Shown here: piece after piece, positions 1 to 9,100 of the stretch
Layout of the letters: the number at the start of each line of letters is the position of its first letter
Position numbering within the stretch: the stretch's first letter is position 1
Assembly: GCA_019671135.1 (NCBI GenBank)
Contig: JAHRHY010000001.1
Coordinates: 1-64,000 of the forward strand
Length of the DNA: 64,000 bases
Source: Linnemannia hyalina
Lineage: Eukaryota; Mortierellomycota; Mortierellomycetes; Mortierellales; Mortierellaceae
Direction of reading: 5' to 3'
The notes under the pieces: generated by a model
What the model was told of the DNA's origin: nothing
The model's database searches: none
Seen by the model: only the letters and a program-made list of their open reading frames with translations
Program-made: the position numbers and the translations under genes

Positions 1-351
1 AACCCTAAAAAAAAAAACCCTAAAAAACCCTAAAAAACCCTAAAAAACCCTAAAAAACCCTAAAAAACCCTAAAAAACCCTAAAAAACCCTAAAAAACCC
101 TAAAAAACCCTAAAAAACCCTAAAAAACCCTAAAAAACCCTAAAAAACCCTAAAAAACCCTAAAAAACCCTAAAAAACCCTAAAAAACCCTAAAAAACCC
201 TAAAAAACCCTAAAAAACCCTAAAAAACCCTAAAAAACCCTAAAAAACCCTAAAAAACCCTAAAAAACCCTAAAAAACCCTAAAAAACCCTAAAAAACCC
301 TAAAAAACCCTAAAAAACCCTAAAAAACCCTAAAAAACCCTAAAAAACCCT
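1..351. repeat. terminal telomere repeat array, AAAAAACCCT units
   Basis: About 35 near-perfect tandem copies of a 10-nt unit, AAAAAACCCT on this strand and AGGGTTTTTT on the other. The C-rich strand reads inward from the first base, as expected for a left chromosome end. The first unit has ten A instead of six. The unit is longer than the common fungal TTAGGG. The array passes without a break into degenerate CCCTAAA-like sequence at about 352-417, which is the first part of the retroelement repeat. Confidence 0.93.
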
Positions 352-1129
352 AAAAAACCCTTAAGAAACCCTAAATAACCCTAAAAAAAATCCCTAAAAT
401 CCCTAAACCCTTAATTGAAGGGTATCCTTCAATGTAATCCCCTAAATAAACACGTTTATCGTACTCCCCGGGTCCTAAAGTAGACCCTACATACCTCACA
501 AACAACTTTTAAACACTTTTTGCTGGAAAAAGAATTATTTCCTTTTTTGGGAAACAATACCGGTTCTCTAGGCTTTCCCTAGACTCGGAACGGCTCGTAT
601 CTAAACAGGTTTTAGTCGGCTCGGCCCGGATGTAAAACTGCAAAGTTGTTTTGAAAGTCGAAACTTTAATTTAAAGTTTCGACTTTACCCCCTATGATAG
701 TTTCACCCATGACCATCCTTTTAAGTTTGTCGACTTTCAGACAGACTTGGAGTCATCCGGAAACAACTTGAACCACATCTTTTTGTTGAAAGACAAGGTC
801 CCCTTCGTTCTACTTCCCGTTAAAAAGACGTCAACAGAACTTAAGTCAACTGACACCGGGATAGAAAGTATGGCACATGTACTCAAACTCGAAAGATAAT
901 TGGTTCATATCATAATAATCAAGATATGTCTATCCGTAAACAAATACTGCGGATTAGAAATAGTTCACCCTTCTCAATGAGAGAAAGAGAATGGTGAAAA
1001 AGTATATAAGAAGACAAGGCTGAAGAGAAAAAATCGAAACAAGCACTTGTCCCAACGTCTTCTTTCTTTTACACACTCTCAGTCCCTTAAACACCTTTTT
1101 CACACCCCTCCTATTATAAAAAAACCCTA
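352..1129 (+). repeat. PLE direct repeat, upstream copy (pseudo-LTR)
   Basis: Matches 4361-5139 almost base for base; the one difference I noticed is an 8-A versus 9-A run near 395. It starts with degenerate telomere-like CCCTAAA blocks and contains a palindromic hairpin (GTCGAAACTTTAA and its complement, about 657-685). It ends at AAAACCCTA, after which this copy continues into the coding region while the other copy continues into telomere repeats. Confidence 0.92.
1003..1010 (+). promoter_or_regulatory. TATA-like element of the PLE promoter
   Basis: TATATAAG lies about 140 bases upstream of the likely ATG (1146), in the last third of the direct repeat. The same motif is present near 5013 in the downstream repeat. 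This placement would let a transcript start inside one repeat. There is no transcript evidence. Confidence 0.45.
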
Positions 1130-1145
1130 CTTCATTCTCACCACT

Positions 1146-4100
1146 ATGTCGAACATGAATATCCAAGGATCATCCGGTCGCCCCCAAGGTGGTCAAGACA
1201 TCGCCTCCCTTTTGGCTCGCTCCGCCGAGACCAACCGAATGCGAGATGCCGCCATCATTGCTGCCAGTGCCGCCCAAGCCCTTGCCCAAGCCCAAGACCC
1301 TGATGACTCCGAGATGGGAGTGGATCGCCCCCCGGCTGGATCCACCACCCTCGATGACCTTATTATACGTTTGGGTTTAGCAACCCAGACGGAAGGTTCC
1401 TCTCTCCACCCTGGCAGTTATCTTCCCTCTTTTAAGAAGGGAGCTCTATCTGAAAAGGTGGCCGCTGACATTCTACACAAGTTTGTCAATAGAGCGGCCG
1501 TTTTGATGGATAAAGTCAAAGCGGCAGAGAAAGTTCTGCGAGAACTGAATGTACACACAACTGCTGACTATTGGGGTAAACCCTTTGTGAACAACAATCG
1601 TGTTACATTGTCCAAGGAAGCACAAGCTTCTCTTAATGCTGAGTACAATCTACTCCTTGTCAATGTAATTCGCAATGACAAGGTTAGTGTGATTGCCAAG
1701 GCTCAAGAGGAACTTGATCAAACCCTTCCGAAAAACCTATCTGATGCATTACAGGCATCATTGGTCTCTATTGAGACTAATGACCGTCTTACAATGCAAG
1801 GTAAGGACTATACTCGCACCCTTCTTAAGGCGGCTGCACAAGAGTTTGTCACTCAAGTACAGGCGCTGAGGGTTACCGCAGAACTTGAGGCAGTTAACAA
1901 TGGATTAAAGGTACTCCATCAAATTGTCTATGACTGGTTTGCCCCGAGATTACATGCTATTCTCATTTCATCTAACCAATATCTTACTTCACCACGCTTA
2001 GAAAATCAAGCTGAACAAGACTTCCGCAAAGCGCGGAAAAGGCAAATCACCCCCTCACAAGCGCAAGAACGAACTTTCCAAGTTCAAGGGCCCAAAAGGC
2101 CCCGCGCCCAAGAAGGGGAAGAACAACAAGAAGAACGGACCCAAACCCAAAGGACCCAAGAACCATCCCAAAGGGAAACATCCGTCCGCGAAGGCAGGCA
2201 ACCAAAGAAGCCAAAATGGCGCGCGCCGAAACGCAGCCAGAAAGAAGTAATTCATCGCGATGTCCAAAGTTTTGATGGAGTAAACAACATTTCTTCCATC
2301 ACTACTATTCCACATGATATTCTTATTGTTCTAAATAAAGGAGTCAACTTCAACATCCATAAACAGCCCAGGTATGATCTGTTAACTAAAGAGGTGTTGA
2401 AATTGAAAAAACAAATGTTTAAACAGCTTAAAAAAGCCGATAAATATATCACAAACATTCACTTCAATGCGAACAAACCACAATTAATATCTGACTTAAT
2501 TACATTGAGATCTTCAAACCCGCATAAGAAACTCCTTCCAAAAATCAACAAGACCATCAAGTTTATGACAGACAATAAACTTATCATTGGCCCTGCTGAT
2601 AAAAACTTGGGGCTGACTATTATGGATAGCAGCTGGTATCAGAACCAGTTGTTTAATCTTCTTAATAATCGTAATCTTTATGAAAGAGACCCCTATATTG
2701 ATGTCTATGTCTCCCTTAGGCATCTTAAACAATTCGCCGCACGTCTTGATCAAGAAGAACACAGAACTTTTGTTCGTGAAACTGCGGAAATAATGGAGGA
2801 CCTATATAGAAAAAATAGTAACTATTTTACAATACCAGTTATGTATCTTCTTCCAAAGATTCATAAGTCGCCTATTAGCGTCCGCCCTATAGTGCCCTCC
2901 TATCCCTGGTTTACACATACGATCAGTGAGTTTGTCGATGAACAACTTCGCGATTACTTGGTGGTATTCCGCCAAGAACTACCCGATACACCCACATTGA
3001 TTCGTAAACTAGAACAATTCCATTTCAATCCAAGCTATGATTATTATGTCGCCACATATGATGTCATAAACATGTATGGAAGTATAAATGTAAATAATGC
3101 TATAGAAACTATCATTAATTACTTTGATAATGATCCAAGAGAAAACCACATCAGAGATATGATGAATCTTGCGTATTGGGTTAATAAAAACTGTATTTTA
3201 TCCGATGGTAAAAAACTATACAGACAAGTTACAGGACTCGCAATGGGGACGCCTATGGCGCCAACTTTTGCTCGCCTGTATGCATGCTGCGTAGAGAAAG
3301 GCTACATATTTAAAAATATACCCATTGACCAAGTTTACTTGGACATTGATGAGGATACTTTTACACAACTTGACTTTCTTGGCAAACAAAAATTCGACTT
3401 GCAAATACTTAGATACATTGATGATGGGCTTGCCCTATTCGGTGTTCCTAGATACCAAGGAAATGTAGTTTACATGACCGAGGTAGCATCAGATCTTAAA
3501 GGCTACTTTAATGAAGCACTTTATAAGATCTATGAAGAAGCAAACGACTTGAACATTACTATAGACCATGGACTCCATGGCCGCCAAGTAGCAATGCTTG
3601 ACTTAAATATTACTATTGTTACTGAGAACTCAATTCAACGTATTGACATTAGTCCTCATGACAAACCCATGAATAAACACCTATACACTAGTCCAGATAC
3701 TTATTTCCCTAATAAATATATTTTCAACTGGATTAATGGTGAAAACCAGCGTTTAATCCGGAACTCCGGCTATGCTAGTTATCACAAAGTTGCAAGACAG
3801 AACTTTATTAAGTTCCTCATACACCGCAACTATCCTGAACCCGTCATTCAAGAACAACTCGGAATGCACAGTTACGAAGAACGACATCAGTTGTTGTATG
3901 GTCGTACTGCTCAGAGCCAGGCTCCCGCCGATTATAATCCACCATCAGATAAAGATGAGGATGATGATATTGAAAAGAGATTCTTTTTAAAGAATATTCC
4001 TGGTAGACACAAAGTTGAACGCTTTGGTCGTAACGTAGTTCAGGCTATCCTAAAATCCAATCCCACTAAATTTAAAGATGTTAGTGCAAACTGGATAATC

Positions 4101-4184
4101 TATAGAGGTTCAAACATCCGCGATGAGTTGAACAAGTATAATAGAAAGATCTTAGGTCAACGCCAAATCTCGGCGAGGCTCTAA
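1146..4184 (+). CDS. Penelope-like element reverse transcriptase, no GIY-YIG endonuclease
   Basis: A 1012-aa protein. I start it at ATG 1146; the frame is open further upstream, but only from a TTG at 1047. Residues about 1-390 are a helical, Gln/Glu/Lys-rich N-terminal extension. The reverse transcriptase follows with PLE hallmarks: YLLPKIHK (about 567), DVINMYGS (about 639), GLAMGTPMAPTFA (about 697) and the catalytic RYIDDG (about 756). After these comes the PLE-like thumb region (DKPMNKHLYTSPDTYFP, then ENQRLIRNSGY). The last about 150 residues are acidic and basic, with no GIY-YIG nuclease and no cysteine cluster. This matches endonuclease-deficient PLEs, which are thought to use exposed telomere 3' ends as primers. 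The ORF is uninterrupted and looks functional. Host telomerase RT is excluded by the PLE-specific motifs and missing TEN/TRBD regions. Confidence 0.9.
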   Translation: MSNMNIQGSSGRPQGGQDIASLLARSAETNRMRDAAIIAASAAQALAQAQDPDDSEMGVDRPPAGSTTLDDLIIRLGLATQTEGSSLHPGSYLPSFKKGALSEKVAADILHKFVNRAAVLMDKVKAAEKVLRELNVHTTADYWGKPFVNNNRVTLSKEAQASLNAEYNLLLVNVIRNDKVSVIAKAQEELDQTLPKNLSDALQASLVSIETNDRLTMQGKDYTRTLLKAAAQEFVTQVQALRVTAELEAVNNGLKVLHQIVYDWFAPRLHAILISSNQYLTSPRLENQAEQDFRKARKRQITPSQAQERTFQVQGPKRPRAQEGEEQQEERTQTQRTQEPSQRETSVREGRQPKKPKWRAPKRSQKEVIHRDVQSFDGVNNISSITTIPHDILIVLNKGVNFNIHKQPRYDLLTKEVLKLKKQMFKQLKKADKYITNIHFNANKPQLISDLITLRSSNPHKKLLPKINKTIKFMTDNKLIIGPADKNLGLTIMDSSWYQNQLFNLLNNRNLYERDPYIDVYVSLRHLKQFAARLDQEEHRTFVRETAEIMEDLYRKNSNYFTIPVMYLLPKIHKSPISVRPIVPSYPWFTHTISEFVDEQLRDYLVVFRQELPDTPTLIRKLEQFHFNPSYDYYVATYDVINMYGSINVNNAIETIINYFDNDPRENHIRDMMNLAYWVNKNCILSDGKKLYRQVTGLAMGTPMAPTFARLYACCVEKGYIFKNIPIDQVYLDIDEDTFTQLDFLGKQKFDLQILRYIDDGLALFGVPRYQGNVVYMTEVASDLKGYFNEALYKIYEEANDLNITIDHGLHGRQVAMLDLNITIVTENSIQRIDISPHDKPMNKHLYTSPDTYFPNKYIFNWINGENQRLIRNSGYASYHKVARQNFIKFLIHRNYPEPVIQEQLGMHSYEERHQLLYGRTAQSQAPADYNPPSDKDEDDDIEKRFFLKNIPGRHKVERFGRNVVQAILKSNPTKFKDVSANWIIYRGSNIRDELNKYNRKILGQRQISARL

Positions 4185-4360
4185 GGATGACATACAATGA
4201 GTATTAATCGTCTATCTAGACGTTATACCCAGAACCCCATATCTTACACTTGGTTTTAATTGAATATATATTTTATGGGATTTAATAGAGTTAGGTAATC
4301 TTAGGTTTTTTGAGGGAGTCTTAGCGGTAAGGGCTAGACTTGATCCTCTTTGACCCCGAT
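4185..4360 (+). other. PLE 3' untranslated segment
   Basis: An AT-rich 176-bp stretch between the RT stop codon and the start of the downstream direct repeat. No ORF of note. It ends in GATAAAAAACCCT, where the next unit's telomere-like start begins. Confidence 0.5.
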
Positions 4361-5139
4361 AAAAAACCCTTAAGAAACCCTAAATAACCCTAAAAAAAAA
4401 TCCCTAAAATCCCTAAACCCTTAATTGAAGGGTATCCTTCAATGTAATCCCCTAAATAAACACGTTTATCGTACTCCCCGGGTCCTAAAGTAGACCCTAC
4501 ATACCTCACAAACAACTTTTAAACACTTTTTGCTGGAAAAAGAATTATTTCCTTTTTTGGGAAACAATACCGGTTCTCTAGGCTTTCCCTAGACTCGGAA
4601 CGGCTCGTATCTAAACAGGTTTTAGTCGGCTCGGCCCGGATGTAAAACTGCAAAGTTGTTTTGAAAGTCGAAACTTTAATTTAAAGTTTCGACTTTACCC
4701 CCTATGATAGTTTCACCCATGACCATCCTTTTAAGTTTGTCGACTTTCAGACAGACTTGGAGTCATCCGGAAACAACTTGAACCACATCTTTTTGTTGAA
4801 AGACAAGGTCCCCTTCGTTCTACTTCCCGTTAAAAAGACGTCAACAGAACTTAAGTCAACTGACACCGGGATAGAAAGTATGGCACATGTACTCAAACTC
4901 GAAAGATAATTGGTTCATATCATAATAATCAAGATATGTCTATCCGTAAACAAATACTGCGGATTAGAAATAGTTCACCCTTCTCAATGAGAGAAAGAGA
5001 ATGGTGAAAAAGTATATAAGAAGACAAGGCTGAAGAGAAAAAATCGAAACAAGCACTTGTCCCAACGTCTTCTTTCTTTTACACACTCTCAGTCCCTTAA
5101 ACACCTTTTTCACACCCCTCCTATTATAAAAAAACCCTA
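4361..5139 (+). repeat. PLE direct repeat, downstream truncated unit
   Basis: Second copy of the 778-bp repeat at 352-1129. It stops being element sequence at AAAACCCTA and becomes telomere repeat (AAAACCCTAAAAAACCCT), whereas the first copy continues AAAACCCTACTTC into the ORF. The join therefore lies at a CCCTA stretch shared by the element and the telomere. Confidence 0.9.
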
Positions 5140-5241
5140 AAAAACCCTAAAAAACCCTAAAAAACCCTAAAAAACCCTAAAAAACCCTAAAAAACCCTAA
5201 AAAACCCTAAAAAACCCTAAAAACCCTAAAAAACCCTAAAT
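5131..5241. repeat. internal telomeric repeat tract
   Basis: About eleven AAAAAACCCT-type units, slightly degenerate (one AAAAACCCT unit), in the same orientation as the chromosome end. The left edge fuses to the PLE repeat and the right edge (CCCTAAATGACG) fuses to the middle of a gypsy integrase/chromodomain gene. It reads as a former chromosome end that was later extended outward. Confidence 0.88.
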
Positions 5242-5673
5242 GACGCCCGGAACCTCCAAACGAACAGACCATGCAAGAAGCTCGACCATAAGCGCATGGG
5301 CCCTTACCGTATTCTCGAAAAAATCGGCACTCCATCCTTCCGTCTCGATTTACCACCAACGACCAAGCTACATCCTGTCTTTCACGTAAACTTACTTGAG
5401 CGTGCGCATCCAGATACGATCCCCGGTCGAGCCTCAAAACGACCTCCTCCGCTTGTCGTCTCCGGCGATGAGGAGTACGAGGTTGAGGCCATTTTGGATT
5501 CACGGATCAGGCGCAACCACCTTGAATACTATATACATTGGAGAGGCTACCCCGTATCCGAACGAACCTGGGAACCGGCCGCCTGTGTCAAGAATTCCCC
5601 GGACCTTGTTCGCGAGTTCCATCTGCAACACCCTCACAAACCCAGCCAAAGGCCTCTTGGAACTCGGCCCTAG
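5239..5673 (+). pseudogene. Ty3/gypsy polyprotein, C-terminal remnant with chromodomain (element B)
   Basis: The open frame enters from the telomeric tract at 5239 and ends at TAG 5671-5673. It holds the last about 140 residues of a gypsy Pol: the integrase C-terminal module (KKLDHKRMGPYRIL, then LHPVFHVNLLERAHP) followed by a chromodomain (DEEYEVEAILDSRIRRN, then YYIHWRGYP, then TWEPA). Chromodomains of this kind steer integration to modified chromatin. Protease, RT, RNase H and the integrase core are missing. Loss coincides exactly with the telomere junction, so truncation by chromosome breakage and telomere addition is the simplest reading. Confidence 0.88.
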
Positions 5674-5683
5674 AGGGGGAGGT

Positions 5684-5880
5684 TGTCACGAGACAAGAGC
5701 TTGCTCTTGTGACTTCGCCCTAACGAGTATAAAAGGGCCTTAGATAGCAAATCTATAGCTCTTTACTTGGTATCGCCAATACAACATACTCTTTAACCTA
5801 TTCCTTATACTCATTTCTTAGTCCTTGATCAAGGTTCTCTTTATCTACTTCATTCTATTGCTTGGTCTGCTTTCTTGACA
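5684..5880 (+). repeat. 3' LTR of gypsy element B (197 bp)
   Basis: Begins TGTCACGAGACAAGAG and ends GCTTTCTTGACA (TG...CA), with TATAAAAGG near 5731. It lies 10 bp after the chromodomain stop, and the purine-rich GAGGGGGAGG before it is the polypurine tract. An apparently identical solo copy occurs inverted at 47306-47502 with a perfect TSD, which fixes both LTR ends. Confidence 0.9.
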
Positions 5881-5887
5881 CCACCAT
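5881..5887. other. target site duplication of gypsy A (left copy)
   Basis: ACCAT at 5883-5887 precedes the left LTR of element A and recurs at 11447-11451 after its right LTR, a 5-bp TSD. Confidence 0.85.
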
Positions 5888-6094
5888 TGCAACAGGCGAA
5901 GACTGGGACAGAGAAGTATAGAACGGGGACGAGAGTTGAAGCAGTGATGATTGATGTTATTACTATGGTACAACTAAATATATATACAAAGTCGCCAACT
6001 AGGTTTCTAGGTGTAGTGTCATAGTGAGTCAGAGATGATAGAGAGTGACAAGGAATGACTAACTAGAGAGCAATGATAAACCTAATATGTTGCA
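5888..6094 (-). repeat. gypsy A 3' LTR
   Basis: 207 bp with ends TGCAACA/TGTTGCA. The adjacent CCTTCCCCTCTT at 6095-6106 is the polypurine tract on the coding (minus) strand. Confidence 0.92.
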
Positions 6095-6119
6095 CCTTCC
6101 CCTCTTAAAAAAAAATCCG

Positions 6120-9100
6120 CTAAGTCCTAAGGCCATGGTCGCGCTTGTACTTGTTGAGGATGTCCTTACAGTGTGCCAGTTCACTCTCTGGTTCCCATGT
6201 CCAGTCCTCGCGCGGGTATCCTTGCCATTGTAGAAGGTACTCCATGTTGTTGTTAACCTTCCTATGATCTGCAATGGCCTCGACCTCATACTCTTCCTCG
6301 TCTTCAACGATAACCGGTGGTGGCCGTGCTGGTGTTCTTGGTCCTAGCGTCGCAGGTGATGGTTGGTAGCGTCGGAATCGGTCGACGTGGAAGACGGGGT
6401 GAATCTTCATGGACGGTGGAAGATCAAGGCGGAAGGAGACCGGGGACAGCTGTTCAACAATGGTGTGGGGGCCGGCAAAGCGAGCCAAGAGTTTCTGCGA
6501 CGTGCGGGTGCGGTCCGAGGGTAAGGTGATATTCTCAAGGTTAAGGAGAACGTGGTCACCAACCTTGAAATCATGCTCTCGCCGATGGATGTCGGCGTTG
6601 GCTGCTTGACGTTCTTGGGCGGCAGCAAGGGACTCCTTAGCGAGGGTGAGGGCTTCGCTTCGAGATTGCACGAACTCGTTAACCGATGGGTTGGGGCCGG
6701 GAGTAGGGGTCAACAATGACATGGGCATGTTGGGATGGGCTCCGGAGTTCAAGAAGAACGGGGAGACTCCAGTGGAGGCATTGGTGGCGTTGTTCGTGGC
6801 AAATTCGGCGGCGGAAAGTAAGAGGTCCCAGTTAGACTGCCGTTGGTCGACAAAGTTACGGAGCATGGTGATAAGGGTGCGGTTGGCACGCTCGGTCTGG
6901 CCATCGGTCTGAGGGTGGAAGGCAGTCGACATGGCAAGGTGGACGTCCATCAGACGGCTCAATTCTTTCCAAAAGCGGCTCGTGAACTTGGTATCGCGGT
7001 CGGAGACAATGGTGGTTGGCATGCCGTGCAAGCGGAAAACATGGTCGAAAAAAATGCGTGCAACTTGCGAGGCGGAGTCGGTGGTGTGGCAGGGGGCAAA
7101 GTGCACTTGCTTTGTGAGTTTGTCAACAAAGACCGTAATGGAGTCAAAGCCGCGTGGGGTCTTGGGTAGGGGGCCGACAAAGTCCATTGTCACCGTTTGC
7201 CAGGGTCGATCGGGAATGGGTAGGGGCTGGAGGAGGCCAGCAGGTGGTTGGTTGCTGGGCTTAGTCCTTTGGCACGACTCACAGGTCTGCACATACAGCC
7301 GGGTGTCCTTCGCCATAGATGGCCAGAAGAACCGCGAGTGGAGATGACCGTACGTCTTCTCGAAACCGAAGTGACCAGCTATAGCGGAGTCGTGTGCATC
7401 GTGAAGAAGAGAAAGCCGAAGGTCAGAGTTCGAGGGGATACAAACAAGTAAAAGATCATTACGTTGAATGCAAAGAACACCATCAACAAGAGAGTAATTA
7501 GACGGTGGACTTCCCTGGAGGCAGCTTTCATAGATCGGTTTGAGGCGGTGATCCTCTTTGTAACCATCCATCAGGCGCTGCCGGAGCCTGGGGTCGAGCT
7601 GTACTGAGAGTGTGTTAATCTCTCTATGGTCCGGTCGGCGAGACAGGGCATCTGGGACAATGTTGTCGGCTCCTTTCTTGTACTTGAAGGTGAAGTTGTA
7701 TTCCTGCAACAGTTCCATCCAGCGGGCCTGACGGCGGGTGAGTTTGGGTTGAGTGGGGAAGTGTTGGAGGGTGGCATGGTCGGTGTATACGATGAAGTGG
7801 GATCCGTCCAGATAGTAGCGCCATGTCTTCAATGCATGTACAACAGCCAACAGTTCCTGTTCGTGTGTTGGGTAGTTGCGTTCGGCAGAGTTCAGCTTGC
7901 GGGAGGTGAAGGCGACGGGGCGCGACTCGCCATGCTCATCGGTCTGAAAGAGAACGGCACCGAGAGCAAAGCCGGAGGCATCGGTTTCGACGGTTGTTAG
8001 AAGGTCGGGGTCGAAGATACGTAGAACAGGTGCTTTACTGATGGCCTCCTTCAGAGTCGTAAACGCTACTTCCTGCTCCTGAGACCAAGAGAAAGGAACG
8101 CCTTCACCTAAGAGAGCGGTCAACGGTAGGGCGATCGAGGCAAAGTTAGCGATGTACTGATGATAGAACTGTGCAAGACCAACAAACTGCTGAACATCTT
8201 TCTGCTTCTGGGGACGGGGCCATTCACGGATGGCACGAACGAGACCGCCGCTCGTATGGATACCGTCCTTGGAGATGACGTGGCCGAGGAACTCGGTCTC
8301 TTTCTGCATAAAGGAGCACTTGCTCAACTTGGCGTAGAGACCGTACTTGCGGAGGAGCGTGAGGACGGATCGGAGATGTTGTAGATGTTCGGCCTCGGTG
8401 CGCGAGTAGATAAGAATGTCGTCGAGGTAAACAACAACCCACTTGTCGAGAACAGGGTCTAATACTCGTAGCATCATATTGGAGAAGGACGCCGGTGCAT
8501 TCGTTAACCCGAAAGGGACCACATTAAATTCGAAATGGCCGTAGCGGCAACGGAAGGCTGTCTTGTGTGTGTCCTCTTCTGCTATACGTTGCTGATGGTA
8601 ACCGGAGAGGAGGTCAAGTTTGGTAAAGTAGCGTGCCCCGCGGAAACGGTCGATAAGTTCATCAATGCGGGGAAGGGGGTGTCTGTTCTTTTTTGTAATC
8701 CGGTTTAACCCTCTGTAATCAACACACATACGCAAGGAACCATCCTTCTTTTTCACAAACAATACAGGGGCACCATAAGGGGAGGTAGAGGGTTTGATAA
8801 AGCCTTTGCCAAGTAGGTCGTCGAGTTGCTTCCTTAGTTCATCCAATTCAGCAATCGAGAGACGTATAACAGGGCGAAAGGGGGGATCAGCGCTCGGATC
8901 AGTTTCGATCTTCATTGCATCGCCTCTGTCAGGGGGAAGGCCAGAGGGGAGGGAGGAAGGGAAAACGTCGGGGAACTCGTTGTGGACGATGTTGTGAATG
9001 TCGGGTGAGAGTGGAGGGGAGGTCGGTTTGTTGTCATTACTGTTGTTGTCGTTGGTCTTTTTAGCGATGTTGACGAGGGCGAGGTAGACAGCGTTTCCAG

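Larger units (their letters stand above)
352..5139 (+). mobile_element. telomere-associated Penelope-like retroelement (endonuclease-less, Coprina/Athena type)
   Basis: One full unit (about 352-4360) is followed directly by the first 778 bp of a second unit (4361-5139), a tandem/pseudo-LTR arrangement typical of PLEs. The 5' end faces the chromosome tip. The 3' end abuts an internal telomeric tract. This is the orientation expected if the 3' end of the G-rich telomere strand primed cDNA synthesis on element RNA. The only ORF is a PLE-type reverse transcriptase with no GIY-YIG domain, as in the telomere-associated EN-deficient PLEs known from rotifers and basidiomycetes. The family assignment comes from motifs. 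The terminal-priming mechanism is inferred. Confidence 0.85.

Noticed and set aside
640..900. Possible hammerhead ribozyme in the PLE direct repeat
   Set aside because: PLE repeats often carry hammerheads, and the hairpin GTCGAAACTTTAA...GTTTCGAC drew attention. I find no CTGANGA core paired with GAAA and a proper cleavage site on either strand.
954..1166. Minus-strand and short alternative ORFs across the PLE and its repeats
   Set aside because: Low-complexity or antisense to the RT gene, with no domain; they follow from the composition of the real frame.
5296..5296. ATG at 5296 as a real start codon for the chromodomain ORF
   Set aside because: The frame is open back to the telomere junction at 5239 with integrase-type sequence (KKLDHKR), so the ATG is internal to a truncated Pol.
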